Assembly (NCBI GenBank): GCA_003427395.1
Contig: BFEA01000117.1
Span: forward strand, 3,024,392 to 3,088,391
DNA from: Chara braunii
Taxonomy: Eukaryota; Streptophyta; Charophyceae; Charales; Characeae
Reading direction: 5' to 3'
Length of the DNA stretch: 64,000 bases
Shown here piece after piece: positions 10,550-21,430 of this stretch. The translations under genes and the position numbers were made by a program. How positions within the stretch are numbered: the first letter of the stretch is position 1; each line of letters starts with the position of its first letter. The notes beneath the pieces are model-generated. The model was given only the letters and a program-made list of their open reading frames with translations, was not told where the DNA came from and searched no databases.

Positions 10550-10620
10550 CAATTGGAAATATAAGCCTTGGGCACTGGGCCCGTCTTTTTGCAAAAAAAA
10601 AAAAAAAAGAAAAAAAAAAG
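10550..10620 (+). repeat. LINE 3'-end-like tail with poly(A)
   Basis: GCCTTGGGCACTGGGCCC followed by an A run resembles the last bases of the LINE at 3950-3996 (GCCTTGGGCACAGGGCCCC, then A run). Only a few tens of bases are shared, so this is an extremely truncated copy. Confidence 0.55.
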
Positions 10621-10946
10621 AAGAAGTCTATTTCCCTTTTTGTAAACCGTTTCTTTTTTAGTCTTTTTATCGGATCCTTTCTGTTTCAGAATTTTCTTGA
10701 CCCCAAAACCATTTCCCTTTGAAACAAAATTAAATGAGAGTAGTGGCTTAGGAGTAGTGGCAGATAGGTAGGTGAAAGGTGAAATTCAGAGAAGAATCTA
10801 GCTTACTTAAAATAAATAAATAAAAGAAATAAAAGAAAATAAATAAATAAATAAATAATTTAATAAATAAGAGTTCTTTCGAGTTTGCTGTTATATTGCA
10901 AATGTTGTTTTTTTGTGTGTAGGTTGGGGGGAGGGGGGGGGGGGGG
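10621..10946. other. Unassigned AT-rich stretch
   Basis: AAAT repeats at 10808-10866, then a G run before the gap. No gene recognised. Confidence 0.5.
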
Positions 10947-11581
10947 NNNNNNNNNNNNNNNNNNNNNNNNNNNNNNNNNNNNNNNNNNNNNNNNNNNNNN
11001 NNNNNNNNNNNNNNNNNNNNNNNNNNNNNNNNNNNNNNNNNNNNNNNNNNNNNNNNNNNNNNNNNNNNNNNNNNNNNNNNNNNNNNNNNNNNNNNNNNNN
11101 NNNNNNNNNNNNNNNNNNNNNNNNNNNNNNNNNNNNNNNNNNNNNNNNNNNNNNNNNNNNNNNNNNNNNNNNNNNNNNNNNNNNNNNNNNNNNNNNNNNN
11201 NNNNNNNNNNNNNNNNNNNNNNNNNNNNNNNNNNNNNNNNNNNNNNNNNNNNNNNNNNNNNNNNNNNNNNNNNNNNNNNNNNNNNNNNNNNNNNNNNNNN
11301 NNNNNNNNNNNNNNNNNNNNNNNNNNNNNNNNNNNNNNNNNNNNNNNNNNNNNNNNNNNNNNNNNNNNNNNNNNNNNNNNNNNNNNNNNNNNNNNNNNNN
11401 NNNNNNNNNNNNNNNNNNNNNNNNNNNNNNNNNNNNNNNNNNNNNNNNNNNNNNNNNNNNNNNNNNNNNNNNNNNNNNNNNNNNNNNNNNNNNNNNNNNN
11501 NNNNNNNNNNNNNNNNNNNNNNNNNNNNNNNNNNNNNNNNNNNNNNNNNNNNNNNNNNNNNNNNNNNNNNNNNNNNNNNNN
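10947..11581. other. Assembly gap (635 N)
   Basis: Unknown bases, flanked on both sides by G runs, suggesting that a G homopolymer or quadruplex stopped sequencing. Confidence 0.99.
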
Positions 11582-12102
11582 GGGGGGGGTTAGTGCTTAG
11601 GTTTGTGAATCTGTTCTCAATTTGCGCGTCTCATAGCTGAATGTGGATGGAGAGAAGGCCATTATTATTCTCCTTTTTTGTGAGTTTCTGTGTTCCGATT
11701 GGTGCAACGCGTCGAGGTGCCCCCTCGCTGGATTTTCCGCTTGCAAGAGGCGCGTTACATTATGAAGATCAACGGTCACAAACGAAGAATCTGTACTTAG
11801 CAGAACTATTTCTGGCTGACTGGAAACTCACCCTGACAAAGGAAGGGTTTTTCTTTTTTTTGAAGAACAACTTCGGCTTCGGCTGAGAAAGACAGATAAT
11901 AGGAACGACTACTGAACTATTTTTGAGGTAACTCAGACCGTTCTGAAAACCACAGAGGTCCAAAAGGAAGGGCTTAGCCCCCATCCCCCTCCCCCTTCCC
12001 CTTCCCCTTCCCCTCCCCCTCCCCCAGCCATCCTCGGGCGAGCACAATGGAAATATACCTCCTTAGGCAAGGGTGCCCAGGAAATCCCAGGGCAATCTCA
12101 AT
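11582..12102. other. Unassigned; C4T2 repeat near 11980-12025
   Basis: Apart from a CCCCTT-type run, nothing recognised. Confidence 0.5.
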
Positions 12103-12215
12103 GCTACAGTCTTCCCCCGAATACAACGTACGGTCATTATTGCCGAATTTGGTACATATATCAGTCTAAATTCAGCTATAATGATCGTGCGTTGTATTCG
12201 GGGGAAGACTGTAGC
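12103..12215. mobile_element. MITE family A, full copy
   Basis: 113 bp, inverted ends GCTACAGTCTTC and GAAGACTGTAGC, with inner GAATACAACG blocks. The arms pair over about 45 bp. Confidence 0.8.
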
Positions 12216-12273
12216 AGGCAGTAGCTCGCAGCAACCCTCATCAGTTCAGACAATCCGATATTTCAGTATAAAT

Positions 12274-12421
12274 GGGATGCTGGACCCGGGGCTAGGTCCC
12301 ACTTCCACGAATTAAGCCACATTGACCGTAGATAACAAAGATCAACAGCCAGAATCTCTTAATATGTGCAAGTGAGACCTTGCCCCCGGTTTCCAGCAGG
12401 TGATGCCCCCCACCAATAGAT
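12274..12421 (+). repeat. Hairpin unit split by MITE B
   Basis: The motif starts as GGGATGCTGGACCCGG and resumes after the MITE as CCCGGTTTCCAGCAGGTG, followed by the second hairpin region (CCACCAATAGATGG). Removing 12288-12386 rejoins the loop of hairpin 1. Confidence 0.8.
12288..12386 (+). mobile_element. MITE family B, inserted in a hairpin loop
   Basis: About 99 bp with inverted ends GGGGCTAGGTCCCACTT and GGGGCAAGGTCTCACTT. Because of C and G runs the target duplication is ambiguous: 3 bp CCG to 5 bp CCCGG. Confidence 0.8.
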
Positions 12422-12485
12422 GGGGCCTGCCTGGCGATGCTACGGTAGTGACGTCTGCTCTTATCAGCACCTCTTATCAGCACCA

Positions 12486-12535
12486 CTACAGTCTTCACCC
12501 GAAGTGAACGCCCCAGCATTATAGCCATATTTAGG
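12486..12535 (+). mobile_element. MITE family A, half copy
   Basis: Only one end (CTACAGTCTTCACCCGAA...) is present; the matching inverted arm is missing. Confidence 0.65.
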
Positions 12536-12559
12536 GCATCTCTCAGTTCAGATACAGCG

Positions 12560-13012
<453 letters not shown>

Positions 13013-13032
13013 GTATTTGGAAGGACGATGTA

Positions 13033-13835
13033 GTGCATACGGTGTGTGCCATCGTGGATTCGGCCGGAAACCAGCGGCATCCACCCATTTTCGTGAATAA
13101 CGCCCGTGAAAATGACGGTTTTCTTTTGCTCTCTCGTTGGGCAGCGTTTCTTTTTCCTTTGTGTTGTGGTGGTCTTATCACCTTCCCTAGCGGCAGGAAT
13201 CATGGTAATATGCCCACATTGGGGGTAATGGCGGAATACATCTTGGCCTCAGAGTGGAACTTGGCTAGACCTATGGATGTGTGGATATGCAACTTGGCTA
13301 GACCTAAGGATGTGTGGATATGCCTGATGCTCTACTCATACCAAAGGAGACAGATTAAATCTCCCTTTTGGCGAGCAATGCTTCTGGCATGGAAGAAACT
13401 CAGGCCGGATGTTTGGGTAGAACCGGTGACCAAAACAGAAATATTAGCCCGACCTTTGTTTGAGAACCCGCACATCCGACCAACGGATGGGGACTGGATT
13501 AGAGCTGATAGAACAAGCTCTGGACGAAAGTGGATAGAAAAAGGGATAGTAAAAATCAGCGATATCTGGGACTCCATCTTGGGTACCTGGAGAACGGAGG
13601 TAGATTTGAGACCAGCTGTGGGACAGTCAAGAAATGTAAATTCAAAACTGGAATCAATTGTTTCGGCTATTCCCCAGCACTGGAAAGATCAGTTGGGTGC
13701 GGCCGCTGTAGAACCCCCTGGCACCTGGTATACAAGTGCTAGCGGATATGGCACCGCAGTATGGAAATTACTGGAATACCAACCAGATGGAAAAATAATT
13801 TTCCAGAAATGGCATATTCAAGCCGACTGCTCACT
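13033..13835 (+). pseudogene. LINE ORF2 C-terminal region, part 1
   Basis: From about 13330 the frame resembles the region between the reverse transcriptase and the zinc domain of plant LINE ORF2: SPFWRAMLLAWKKLRP, ILARPLFENPHI, then WIEKGIVKISDIWD. Upstream codons (13033-13320) are probably not native, and a 33 bp unit is tandemly repeated there (13258-13290 and 13291-13323). The frame is cut at 13835 by a retroposon. On the far side (16392) the same reading frame resumes without loss, which shows that the insertion was clean. It is a relic of a retrotransposition enzyme. Confidence 0.8.
13820..13835. repeat. Left target duplication of nested retroposon
   Basis: AAGCCGACTGCTCACT, exact match to 16376-16391. 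The two leading A bases are shared with the poly(A) tail on the right side, so 14-16 bp are certain. Confidence 0.9.
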
Positions 13836-16375
13836 GAGGGCGCAGCGCGACCGGGAGCGCTGCGCCCCCGCTGGAGCACCGTCGGAGCGGACGCGGCGAG
13901 ACGCAGGAGCTAACGGAGAGTCTGGTGACGAGGTGGGCGGGTGGGGGCTGTGGGCGCGAGACTTGACAGCGGAAGGGTGGAGATGATGTGGCGCGACTTG
14001 GTGTGGCCTGCCTTTTGAAAGCACAGGTGGTGCCATCTCCGGCTTCACGCTTCACCTAGTGATGCTGCAGGCCAGCACGCTGGATGAAGGGAAGTCTGCC
14101 TTTGAAAGGGGGCGGGTCTTCATGAGATTCTCGGCATATTGGTTGCCTTTGCTTCTCTGCCTGTATAGTTTTGTGGAGGATGGTCGGCTGATGCAGGCTG
14201 AAAGGGAGGAGCGCGTCCTCACGTGGAGTGGGAGGAGGATTGGAGGCGACATCGAGTCCGTGGTTTTTTGAAGAAGGGCCAAGCGGTATCGGCGGCAGCT
14301 GCATTTTTCGTCGTGAGGGCATCTGGAGTGCGAGGGCGCTGTGGTCGAGTTTTTTTTCGCCTTGTTGATTGCATCTTGAGGATGAGCTTGGCTTTTCTTT
14401 GGATAGTCCCTCTTGCTGATCATATGTGTATAATGGTTTCAGTCATATTCACCGATCTGGATTACTTCGATTTGCGTAGCTGATGTTTACCAATGATGAT
14501 GATCTAATTAGGTTTTTGAATTTTGTCTTCTCTACTCTGAATTCACTCGTTTGTTTTTCTAGGTTGTAATTCTGGTTATTCTTTCTAAATGATGATGATC
14601 TGATTCAGTTTTCGATTGGTGGTTCCTTCTGATAAAATGGTTTCTTGAAAATATTTTCTTAAACTTTTTCCTGCCATACATCATTGCTAAACGTTTCTCA
14701 AACTGTGGTTTGGGAATCTGATTCGAAAATCCTTTATGGATATCTTAACCTAAAACTTCGTATAATTTCTCGTAAATTTTGTCACTCAGTAGTTTTTCTT
14801 ATCATTGATGGTCTTGATTTTTTCTGGATTTACAAACTCATTCTGATCTTCGATGCCTAAAGTGGGCTATTGTAGTATTTTGTCAAAACCCTATGGTTGC
14901 TAATCATAACACCGTGCGTCTAATCTCAACTTTTTGGTCTTGAGGGGTGTAATTGTGGCTTGCTGTTTATATCTGTGGGGCCTTCCTTGAGGGTTGGAGC
15001 CTCCCCCCGTGAGGGTTTCACAAGGTGGGAGGTGTTATTCTTGGAGGGGGGAGGCGGTATTGGGGGATTGTTTTCTCTTAGCCGCACTGATTTAGGGTCG
15101 GATCAGTACTGGCGGGTGGGAAGAGAAGACAAGGGGGTGGCTGCTTATAGCAGTGTGTTAGGATTTAGTTTTTTTAGGAAAGGAATGTCTTCGATGGCTA
15201 CACAGTGAGCCAAGGGGGGGAAGCTAGATTCGAAGGAAGGAAGGTAGCAAGGGGATTCTCAACAGAAAGGGTTGTTTGTTAGGGCAAGTAGGTTAGAAGG
15301 ACGATGCTGGGACGACACAGGCCGGTGCTGGAGCCTCTGCTCTGTAACCCAGGGGGGAACTTGAGGCCTGGGAAGTTATGCCGAGGGTGGAAGGCATAAC
15401 CAGATCGTCCGACGTAGTTGGCGCCGGGGTTTTGACCCTGTAACCTGTTTAGGGGCTCGCTGCTAAGGGAATTGTCGAGGGAGGAAGGCACTTCCTGTCC
15501 GTCAGAGCTAGGTTGATCGGTACTGGGGAGGGTTGTGGTGCCCTGGTACCCTAGCAGAAGGGGGTATGAGATCAAGTGAGTTATGGTACGAGGACTGAAA
15601 GCCTGGACCGACGCCCCATCTGTTGGAAGGGGGAATCTAGGATAGTAGGCAGATTTAGTCTTGCCCCCCCCGCCCTTATATTTTTCTAAAGTTTTTTTAA
15701 TATCCCCAAAAGAGTTGGGTGCTTAGTGGTCCTAGGAATGTTTTTTCAGGACTCTGGGATCCCTACTAACTCTTCTTAGGTGGCTTCAATGCTGTTATAC
15801 TCATTGATCTGCGGTTGTTCGATGCCAGAACGACGCTGACCGGTGCTGGGGTGTTGCCCTGTAACCTGCGATGCAGGAGCGTGAGGTCTGGTAGAGAGAT
15901 CTGGGGAGGCTTGGGGTGGGCTTTCCACGGGACAACCAAGGGTTGCTGCTAGGATGACGGTGGTCGGAGCTGGGGTGAGTTGCGCTGCCTTGTAACCCAG
16001 CAGAAAGTGGGGGTGTGAGACCTAGAAGAGATCGGCAGGGAGTACGACAATTTTGGAGAACGTTGGAAGGGTTTGGGTGGGATTTCGAGGTTTTTGGAAT
16101 CATCGTACGACCTCTGTGGCCTATTCTCATGCTTCTTAGGTATTTCGAAAAGAAGATAAGGTGAGTGGGAGAGGATGGTGGGTTACCACGCGTTCTACCA
16201 GTGAGGGGGCTAGCTGGTAGGATGGGAGTATGGCATAGTAGCAGCAGAGATGGTGACTCTGCTGGAGTCAGTCTTGCCGGAGTGAGGTATAGTGGATTGA
16301 TGGGGGATTTTCTGAGTTGTTTCTGGAAAAAAAAAAAGATCTTCGCTATCGAAAAAAAAAAAAAAGAAAAAAAAA
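13836..16375 (+). mobile_element. 2.5 kb poly(A)-tailed retroposon inside the LINE
   Basis: The insert begins with a GC-rich segment (13836-14000), which looks like a transcript 5' end. It has no long open frame, contains diverged subrepeats at about 15296-15420, 15823-15900 and 15953-16040 (each with a CGGTGCTGG or GGAGCTGGGG core), and ends in A runs at 16328-16375. A 14-16 bp direct repeat flanks it. Full-length 5' end, tail and duplication indicate LINE-driven retroposition of a long non-coding or non-autonomous RNA. The subrepeats match, inverted, the repeats at 478-1415. No protein domain was seen, so its identity is open. Confidence 0.8.
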
Positions 16376-16391
16376 AAGCCGACTGCTCACT
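16376..16391. repeat. Right target duplication of nested retroposon
   Basis: Exact copy of 13820-13835 directly after the poly(A) tract. Confidence 0.9.
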
Positions 16392-17315
16392 AACATGTGC
16401 AGAGGACAATGAGCACCCGTCATTGGGAACTACACTGATGCAGGTCGGTGTTTCGGAAACAATATCGTCAGAAGATGATAGATTGTGCATCATACTGCTT
16501 AAGGGCACCCCCATGGAAAAGTTGAAGATAGATCCTATGATGTGGGAATGGAGAGCACGAGGTAAGGGGGGAGAAAATGTCTAGTTATTAAATTACACAC
16601 AGAAAGTTGGATATAAGGTAGTTGTCTCACTAAAGGATCCCCTGGTGGTAGCTTGCAACAGATGGCAAGCCCATATGGAACTAGACCCGAGTGTACTGAG
16701 CAAAGCTCTCCAAAATTGTTGCCAACAATTGAAGATTATTCTGTGTCAGAGTCAAGCAGCTATTTTGTGGCTTCTTTGAATGATGGTCACCCCATCTGCA
16801 GTGTGGCTAGCAGAGAGACAGATAAAAAATGATCTAAAAATGTCTGAGATGTGAATGGGCATTTCAGTCAAGCGTTCAACTGTGGTGGGATTGTCCTGCC
16901 TCAGCTTGGATTTGGGAAATGGTGGATTTGAGTTTAGTCAGGCCTCCCAGGTCAGAGGATGGTATGGGATAAGATGTGGTCTTTATTCGGAGGTAACCCG
17001 AAAAATATGTCTTTGACTAAGGGATGTGGCTAAAGTGCGCGGACAACAAGAACAGTTATCTTCTCGGTAATCTGGCAGGGCAGAAATGACAAGGTGTTTG
17101 AAGGGAAACAATGGACTAATGCCCAAATAAGAAGCACGACTCTGCAAGGTGTGAGACGTGCCATCCAGGCAGATTGGTGGAGGAAAGTTGTCAGAATAGA
17201 AAATAGGGGCAGTGGCAAGATCTGGTTTCGCGAAACTTGGTGTATTAACAACTTTTTTGCCTCGGTTAATGATGATGGGCAGGTAGCACTCGCCCCATGT
17301 CTGTTTAAGCAGTAG
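16392..17315 (+). pseudogene. LINE ORF2 C-terminal region, part 2
   Basis: This continues the ORF interrupted at 13835: the frame with ADCSL on the left side continues here as TCAEDNEHPSLGTTL. After a stop at 16584 come degraded pieces of the zinc domain (CLRCEWAFQ...LWWDCPAS at about 16848-16905). Near 17050-17250 is the typical LINE tail with VIWQGRNDKVFEGKQW. Several stops and frameshifts lie between. The LINE probably ends at the short A run 17838-17847. Non-functional. Confidence 0.75.
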
Positions 17316-17850
17316 ATATAGGATCTACCTGGGCTGCTCGGTGGTATAAGTCGCAGGAGACTGGCAGGGGAAAATGAAGTGGAGGAAGCGCTGATGTTGG
17401 ATATGCTCTCCCCATCGGTCGTGTTAGGCCGAGGGGAGGATGGGAGGATAGGATAGGTAATTATAATGAAAGGATGGACTAGGTAAAGGAGTAGAAGGGT
17501 AGAATGAATGTTGGTAGCTTCTCGTGTATCTAATTAGACTGTGTAGACTAAGTCGGTCTTTTGCGGGGAAGTAGGAATAGCAAGTAAGTCCCTCCTCTTT
17601 CCTCCGGTTTTATGTTCTTAGGCTTGTTTGGTTTTTATGGCCTTAATGGCAATTTATTGTACCAGGGTGGGGAAATGTCGGAGCAATGAGAGTTGGCCAT
17701 TTTGCAGCTGGACATACACCCTCGTCTGTACCTCAGCTGGGTAATGGTCCCAGATTTGTCTTTTCCGGGTTGTTATTCTGGAAGATTTATCGGCTTCTGC
17801 CTGTTTGGAATAATAATGATCTCTTTGTTTTGTATATAAAAAAAAAAGAT
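17316..17850 (+). other. Probable LINE 3' untranslated region
   Basis: No coding signal. An A run at 17838-17847 may be the residual tail of the LINE whose ORF2 relic precedes it. No target duplication was identified because the 5' end is not defined. Confidence 0.5.
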
Positions 17851-17854
17851 CCAG

Positions 17855-17925
17855 CGGCCTAGCTCAGTTGGTAAGGCACACAAGTGACATTCAAGAGGTC
17901 TTGGGTTCAATCCCCATTGGCCTCA
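17855..17925 (+). repeat. tRNA-like sequence with A and B boxes
   Basis: TAGCTCAGTTGG (17860-17871) and GGGTTCAATCC (17903-17913) have normal tRNA spacing, and a short GGCC/GGCC acceptor pairing remains. The acceptor stem is out of register, so a working tRNA is unlikely. A tRNA-derived SINE head is the better reading. Confidence 0.6.
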
Positions 17926-18324
17926 TGTGCCTTCCTCGGAATGCTTGGCGCTCGCCACCTAGAGATAGTCGTTGGTCCCCCCAATTGGTATTGAAAAACA
18001 GTCTCTGCTAATGTTCATAGGGGGAGGGGTAATCGGGGAGACAGCGCGTGACCACTCAAATGATGCTCGGTCTCTCTGCTATCGGTTGTCCCCTGGCTAG
18101 TGTTCCCCATTGGGGGTTCCCTGAAGGCAATCAAGGTCACTCTGGGCTGAAAAGGTCACCCGATGTCAGATTAGACACAATATTGAATTTACCTTGGATG
18201 GTTAGTTCGGTGATAATACCTCAAGGCCATCGCCCTTTAAAAAAAAAGACACAAGGGCTGGTTAGTTCGATGAAAAACAGAAAGGACACAAGGGCTGATA
18301 ACATGGACAGACGTGAGATAAAAG

Positions 18325-18546
18325 ATGCTGGAAGAGTACGCCAAGTATGACGTCCCAACAATCATGCAAAATTTGTTGGATGTACGATGCTCCAAGTACG
18401 CTACCCTCGATCAATTCCTAGAGGATTTTGAGAGGGTTGCGCAGAGAGTACCCCTCCTAAACGAGGCAAAAAAATGTCATGTCCTACTGACTAACTTCGC
18501 GGAGGATGAAAGGACGAGTGTGGTAAGTCGCGCTGCCCATTATTGA
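18325..18546 (+). pseudogene. Possible LTR-retrotransposon gag fragment
   Basis: The 73-codon frame has FLEDFERVAQRVPLLNEAKK, which resembles the core helix region of plant retrotransposon gag proteins. It stops exactly where the minus-strand LINE fragment begins (18543), so it was probably cut by that insertion. No other gag part is seen upstream. The assignment rests on one motif and is weak. Confidence 0.35.
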
Positions 18547-18926
18547 CTTTCTATTTTCACCCCTTCTATCTCATTGATACATATTCTATGCCATATTGCC
18601 CACACGACAACTTTTCGCCCCAAATGAAAGAAATTTTGTTGGAACTCAGATAACTCAATCAGCACCGGGTTCCAGTGCCCCAAAAGTATTGCTTTCCAAT
18701 CCCACGACCATTGTATGCCTGTTAGTCTTTCCCACACGTAATCCCATCGGGGCCACAACAAAATCGAGCCTGGGCATTGCAAAAAAATATGTTCAATTGT
18801 TTCTCTGATTCTTCTTTTGGGAAGGGTCTGTGCACAGGACGAACACCACGGTAATGCCACTCCCTTCTGCTCTAGGGTCGAGCGATCTATTAACCAGTCA
18901 TTTGTTGGCAAGCACCTGTGCACAAT
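18543..18926 (-). pseudogene. LINE ORF2 zinc-domain fragment
   Basis: This is a minus-strand copy of the same family as the LINE at 61.1-64 kb. It is almost identical over its whole length to 61430-61805. The translation includes RCLPTNDWLIDRSTLEQKG, a Cys/His cluster (CSSC, EHIFLQCPGS), then the RWDYVWERLTG continuation without a stop. Both edges are abrupt. It is an isolated internal fragment, probably left by recombination or truncated insertion. The copy is useful because it shows the intact tryptophan codon that is TGA in the LINE at 2291-3997. Confidence 0.85.
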
Positions 18927-20353
18927 GTTTTAGATTGTCGTGTACATTATTTTTAACAAGAAAAATCGTCAAAGTTGCCACATAAAAGTAGATGTTTTTC
19001 TCATTGTCGCCCACGTCTCCGTAATACCCAAATCCCTGACCCTGGGCCAGATTCAGGTCCATACCCACGCCTAGCCCCGGATCCAAGATTCAAGCTCATG
19101 CCCGTTTTCTTTTGTCGACTTTTTGGAAACCTCTATGTCGAGGCCCAAGTCCAGGATTCAAGAGCAAAGCCCTGTTTCAGACCCTAAACTTTTTTTCTTT
19201 TCTTTTGTTTTTGGAAATGCACTGGCCCAGACCTCCTTTTTGTTTCTAAAAAAAATATCCCTGTTTTGTTACGATGGTTGCAATAGTCTCATGCAAAATC
19301 TTGTCAAGCATTTACCAATCTGTCGAGCAATTGAATAACATACAGATAGGTAAGCGTGGGATAAAGAACAACCATTCTGAAGACCATACTACCAGCAATC
19401 ATAGGATCATATAAAGTACATCATGGCATTGGCACACAAACAATCAAGCACCAACACATGGATACCCCTAAAACACAACTGATGGCTTAAACCACCAGTA
19501 CTTCCTAAAGTCGTGCCCGGAAACGAGCCAAGATTTTAGGAAATGTAATGGCCACTACATGAGCGCCTAAATTCGTCAGCCTAGGAACGTTTGTACTCTA
19601 TGTACTCTGTTTTTTTCCGTGGCCTATAGTTGGGCTAAGTACTGGCGTAACAGCCCCCCCCCCCTCCTAGATCTCGGTCCCCCCTGCCACCGAAATCCCA
19701 ACACAGAACCAGACTCTCAGCCCCAGCCGACCGTGTATACGAAGTGCTGCACAGAGAGGCGCTAATGAAGCAGGACGTTCTACTTCGTTCGGCGGGAGGC
19801 CAAGCAGCAGGCCTTCCGCTAGGCTCGTAGACGTGTTTACTTCTGTTGTCGGTGATGCAGTTCGAAGAGTCTCATGTTCGTTCTGCCATTGGGACATCCG
19901 CCGGCCTGGGCTTCGACATGATTCAAGAAGGGATAAAGGCTGTAGTTGCTGGACTTGGCCTGGAAGGGTGCAAACATTATGTCGAAGAAATGTCAAAGGT
20001 ACTTCTTAGGAAGTATAAATATGAGCTGACAAAGATGTGTGACGATGAGGGAATTAAATACCACAACAAGAAACAAGCATCAACTGACTTGGCTGAGCTG
20101 AAGGCTCGAGTAGCTTACGGTGACGAAGGTAGCAGTGAGCCTGCTAACAGACCGGAAAACGAATCAGTAAAGTAGATCCAATAAGAGATTCTTTCTTCAG
20201 TCTTATAAGGTTCCTTTATGGCTATGGGCTCAGGCTGATAAACTGCGGTCCTATCGACGGGAGAATGGTATGAAGAAGAGTGAGTGATGCCATTTGGAGA
20301 ATGCTTTTCGGTTATGTGTACTGCTACTGGTGGTTGTAGGACAAATAAGATGG
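18927..20353. other. Unassigned; one open frame at 19846-20175
   Basis: The 109-codon plus-strand frame at 19846-20175 has a mixed-charge, gene-like composition with a Lys-rich central part. I recognise no domain and see no promoter. It ends about 180 bases before the LTR of element 1. It could be an exon-sized relic or chance. The rest of the stretch shows nothing recognisable. Confidence 0.4.
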
Positions 20354-21350
20354 TGTGACGAACTATTTTCTGTAATCGCGCGACTTTCTGCGAGAAGTTG
20401 CTTGGGGAAATGAGACAGGTCGGATGAGTGAACTGTGGGAAGATGGGTCCGGTGGGCAAATTTCATGGAGGCCCTCGTCTCTTTTCGTTTTTCTGCTGGG
20501 AGTTATCGGATCGATGTCGGGAAAATTCCGTGCCAACGGTTGGGTAGTCACGCCTTGGCGAGTGCGAGAAATAACTGTACCATAGCTTCTTTCTTGTTCT
20601 GCTATGAGCACTGGGAATTTTGGCGCGATCATCACGCGGGAATATCGTTTTTGAATTTTCAACTGATGTCGAGCCCCCGTGGGCTCGCGAAATTGTTTTT
20701 CTTTTCTGCTTGTCCGGAATTTCCTTTTGCAATTAGGACTTCGGCTAGGAATTTAGGTACTCTGAATTTTGTTGCGCCTCGCTTGCGCGCATCTTGTTGC
20801 GTTGGGAATTGGGCTCTAACTAAATCGTGCCCTTAATCCTGTGTAACTGTCGTTTTGGCGGACGCGATTGTAACTGTATCTTTCTTCCTTCTTGGTTTCC
20901 TTGTGTTTGTCCGCCTTCTCCTTCTTCCTCGCCTCGCATACTCTGTTCTAATTGTCCGGAGCGCCTGCATGACCGGATCGATGCGTGGAGTGTGACTACG
21001 ACCCCCACTTCTCGGCCTGGCCATGCAGACGTAGGCACTTCCTCCTTTCTCATCTTGTCCACCTGGGCTTAATCCCGTACCTTTCGCGCAGGCATGCATG
21101 CTATAAATTTTGCAAGCGCGATTAGTTTGCTCTCTAAGAATTTCGAGGTTAGCGCGATCAGTGAGGGTCGGCTAACGAGCAAGTTTGGAAGGTGAGTGAG
21201 GGCGAGAGTTGGGCGATCCGACGAGCTGGTGTCGGGTATGCGGGGTTGACGTGCGGGATCACGACAGACTGTGACCTGGCTTGTGTGCTCGAACCAAGCA
21301 AGGTGACAACTTTGTGTTGATGCGAGGCGACGAACTGCCTGCATCGGGGG

Positions 21351-21430
<80 letters not shown>

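Noticed and set aside
10885-11640. Open frames of 226 and 251 codons
   Set aside because: They run through the 635 N gap and have no real coding content.
14052-14483. Frames of 70-123 codons near the retroposon 5' end
   Set aside because: Overlap on both strands, no domain, no conservation evidence within the window.
17855-17925. Functional tRNA gene
   Set aside because: A and B boxes are good but the acceptor stem does not pair in register.
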